DNA of 64,000 nucleotides from Thiolapillus brandeum (GTDB taxonomy: Bacteria > Pseudomonadota > Gammaproteobacteria > Chromatiales > Chromatiaceae), in NCBI RefSeq assembly GCF_000828615.1, contig NZ_AP012273.1, positions 1,178,001 to 1,242,000 on the forward strand. Reading direction: 5' to 3'. The stretch's first letter is position 1. Every line of letters begins with the position of its first letter. Below are positions 63,242 through 64,000 of the stretch, one piece after another. The translations under genes were made by a program, and so were the position numbers. The notes beneath the pieces are model-generated. The model searched no databases, was not told the origin of the DNA, and saw only the letters and a program-made list of their open reading frames with translations.

Positions 63242-63655
63242 TCAGCGGCGCCGCCCGCCACCCCGGGGCATGGCGCGGGGTGTGCGCATGGGCTGGACCG
63301 AGGGTCGCGGTCGTCCGATGTTGCTGGGCGGCCTGGGTTTCGCCGGCTGGATGCTGGGACGTGTGGAAGGCTTGTTGATGGGCTGGATAGTTACCGGACC
63401 ATCCGGGCCGCCTGTGGGTGGCTTGGGCTTGTTCGGACGGTCAGGCCTGTCCGGGCGGTGATGATCGTCATCGTCGTCCCAGCAGCAGGGATAGGGATAG
63501 TAGCCCCAGCCGGGGCCGTAATAGGGGTAGCCGTACCCGTACCCGACACCGACGCTGGTGTAGCCGGTGCCGGAGCCATTCGAACTACAGCCGATGGAGA
63601 GCAGGGCAATGCCCGCCGTGGACAAGGCCAGTAGTCCTCTGATGCGCTTGTTCAT
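63242..63655 (-). CDS. low-complexity putative lipoprotein
   Basis: 137 residues. A lipoprotein signal peptide ends in LLSIGC (Cys about 23). The mature part begins with a Gly-Tyr-rich run (GVGYGYGYPYYGPGWGYYPY), then CCWDDDDDHH and a long Pro/Arg/Lys-rich tail (RPDRPDRPNKPKPP, later PRGGGRRR). No folded domain is recognised; the charge switch from acidic to strongly basic suggests binding to polyanions such as lipopolysaccharide, which is a guess. It lies 2 bp after the VOC gene on the minus strand and ends at a strong terminator. Confidence 0.75.
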   Translation of the reverse strand: MNKRIRGLLALSTAGIALLSIGCSSNGSGTGYTSVGVGYGYGYPYYGPGWGYYPYPCCWDDDDDHHRPDRPDRPNKPKPPTGGPDGPVTIQPINKPSTRPSIQPAKPRPPSNIGRPRPSVQPMRTPRAMPRGGGRRR

Positions 63656-63657
63656 GA

Positions 63658-64000
63658 TCAGTGCGCCTCCTTGTCGGATGGAAAGGTCCAGCGCTGCAGG
63701 ATCAGCAGTGAGCCGCTGTTGTCGGTGATGAGCGCCGTGTCCTCGCTGGCACCCTCCTGGCCGGGAGCCAGCAGCACGCTACCCCCCAGCTTGCGTACCT
63801 TGTCGAGCAGGCTGGCAGGGTCCTCCACTCTCACTGCGGGTACCCAGCGGCCGGCATAGGCCTTCTGTGCGATGGGGCGGATTCCGGCACGCCAGTGGCC
63901 TTCATTAAGGAGTATCATGTCTTCGTCACCCTGCAATGTATCTTCGTACTGGCCTACTTCCGTGTAAAAGCTCACGAGGGGGCCGGGTTCCAGCGTCCAG
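63658..64000 (-). CDS. VOC (glyoxalase-like) domain protein, C-terminal part (partial)
   Basis: The frame is open to the right edge, so the start is outside the window; 113 codons are visible. The pattern FYTEVGQYE...DMILLNEG...RWVPAVRVEDPASLLDKVRKLGGSVLLAP...ALITDNSGSLLILQRW is one VOC module (beta-alpha-beta-beta-beta) of glyoxalase/bleomycin-resistance type proteins. Metal ligands and substrate cannot be told. It probably shares a transcript with the lipoprotein gene. Confidence 0.7.
   Translation of the reverse strand, partial: WTLEPGPLVSFYTEVGQYEDTLQGDEDMILLNEGHWRAGIRPIAQKAYAGRWVPAVRVEDPASLLDKVRKLGGSVLLAPGQEGASEDTALITDNSGSLLILQRWTFPSDKEAH

Overview
The window is a contiguous stretch of a gammaproteobacterial chromosome of moderately high GC. 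Gene content and order (isc tail, rpoE-rseABC-mucD-lepA-lepB-rnc-era-recO-pdxJ, and nagZ-hpt-thioinosine phosphorylase) match free-living Gammaproteobacteria. A DsrE-like exported protein, all-alpha dUTPase and the general style of the repeats are compatible with a sulfur-oxidising Chromatiales/Thiotrichales-type lineage, but that placement is inference.

Layout. 1-6627: end of the isc operon (hscA, fdx, iscX), a membrane fatty acid desaturase, a DUF1015 protein, an exported DsrE-like protein, monofunctional relA, and a dimeric dUTPase. 6699-8763 is a mobile-DNA island: an IS110-family (IS1111-like) element with subterminal inverted repeats and a long 3' non-coding arm that probably encodes its bridge RNA, a beheaded TauE/SafE gene, and a palindromic MITE with CTAG target duplications sitting one base before the next start codon. 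8764-14625: YadGH-type ABC exporter, a UMF1/Atg22-like MFS protein, AsmA-family protein and a methyltransferase. 14850-15601: tRNA-Ser(GGA) whose 3' end is duplicated 157 bp downstream, followed by broken gene fragments, i.e. the scar of an integrated element. 15699-23445: HPP membrane protein, Pit phosphate transporter with its DUF47 partner, a two-TM potassium channel, and a tripartite efflux set (DUF2955 - HlyD - NodT) with an AI-2E permease.

23700-34705 is an aryl-polyene-like pigment cluster: eleven same-strand genes (ACP, COG4648 membrane protein, AMP ligase, two dehydratases, acyltransferase, LolA-like carrier, MMPL exporter, ketosynthase, chain-length factor without the nucleophile cysteine, ketoreductase) and a divergent flavin halogenase-like gene keeping both halogenase signatures. 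Several usual cluster members are absent here, so it is a reduced variant.

34707-46929: nadB (convergent), then envelope-stress genes rpoE-rseA-rseB-rseC-mucD behind a candidate self-activated sigma-E promoter, running into lepA, lepB, DUF4845, rnc, era, recO and pdxJ. A BarA/GacS-like hybrid kinase converges on pdxJ; the spacer between it and cysM carries a palindromic array with two loops matching the CsrA/RsmA recognition motif. 49988-55522: cysM, rlmD, a CYTH protein, a cytoplasmic-looking L,D-transpeptidase-fold protein, nagZ, hpt and a thioinosine phosphorylase in a tight run.

55726-62876 holds the least ordinary set: a membrane Ser/Thr kinase with a TPR sensor half, overlapping an ECF sigma factor that lacks the acidic region 2.2 motif (the arrangement of phosphorylation-activated sigma factors), convergent with a 1295-residue exported protein with 14 kelch-like repeats and three cysteine-bearing SLH repeats. 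The window ends with a low-complexity lipoprotein and the C-terminal part of a VOC-fold protein.
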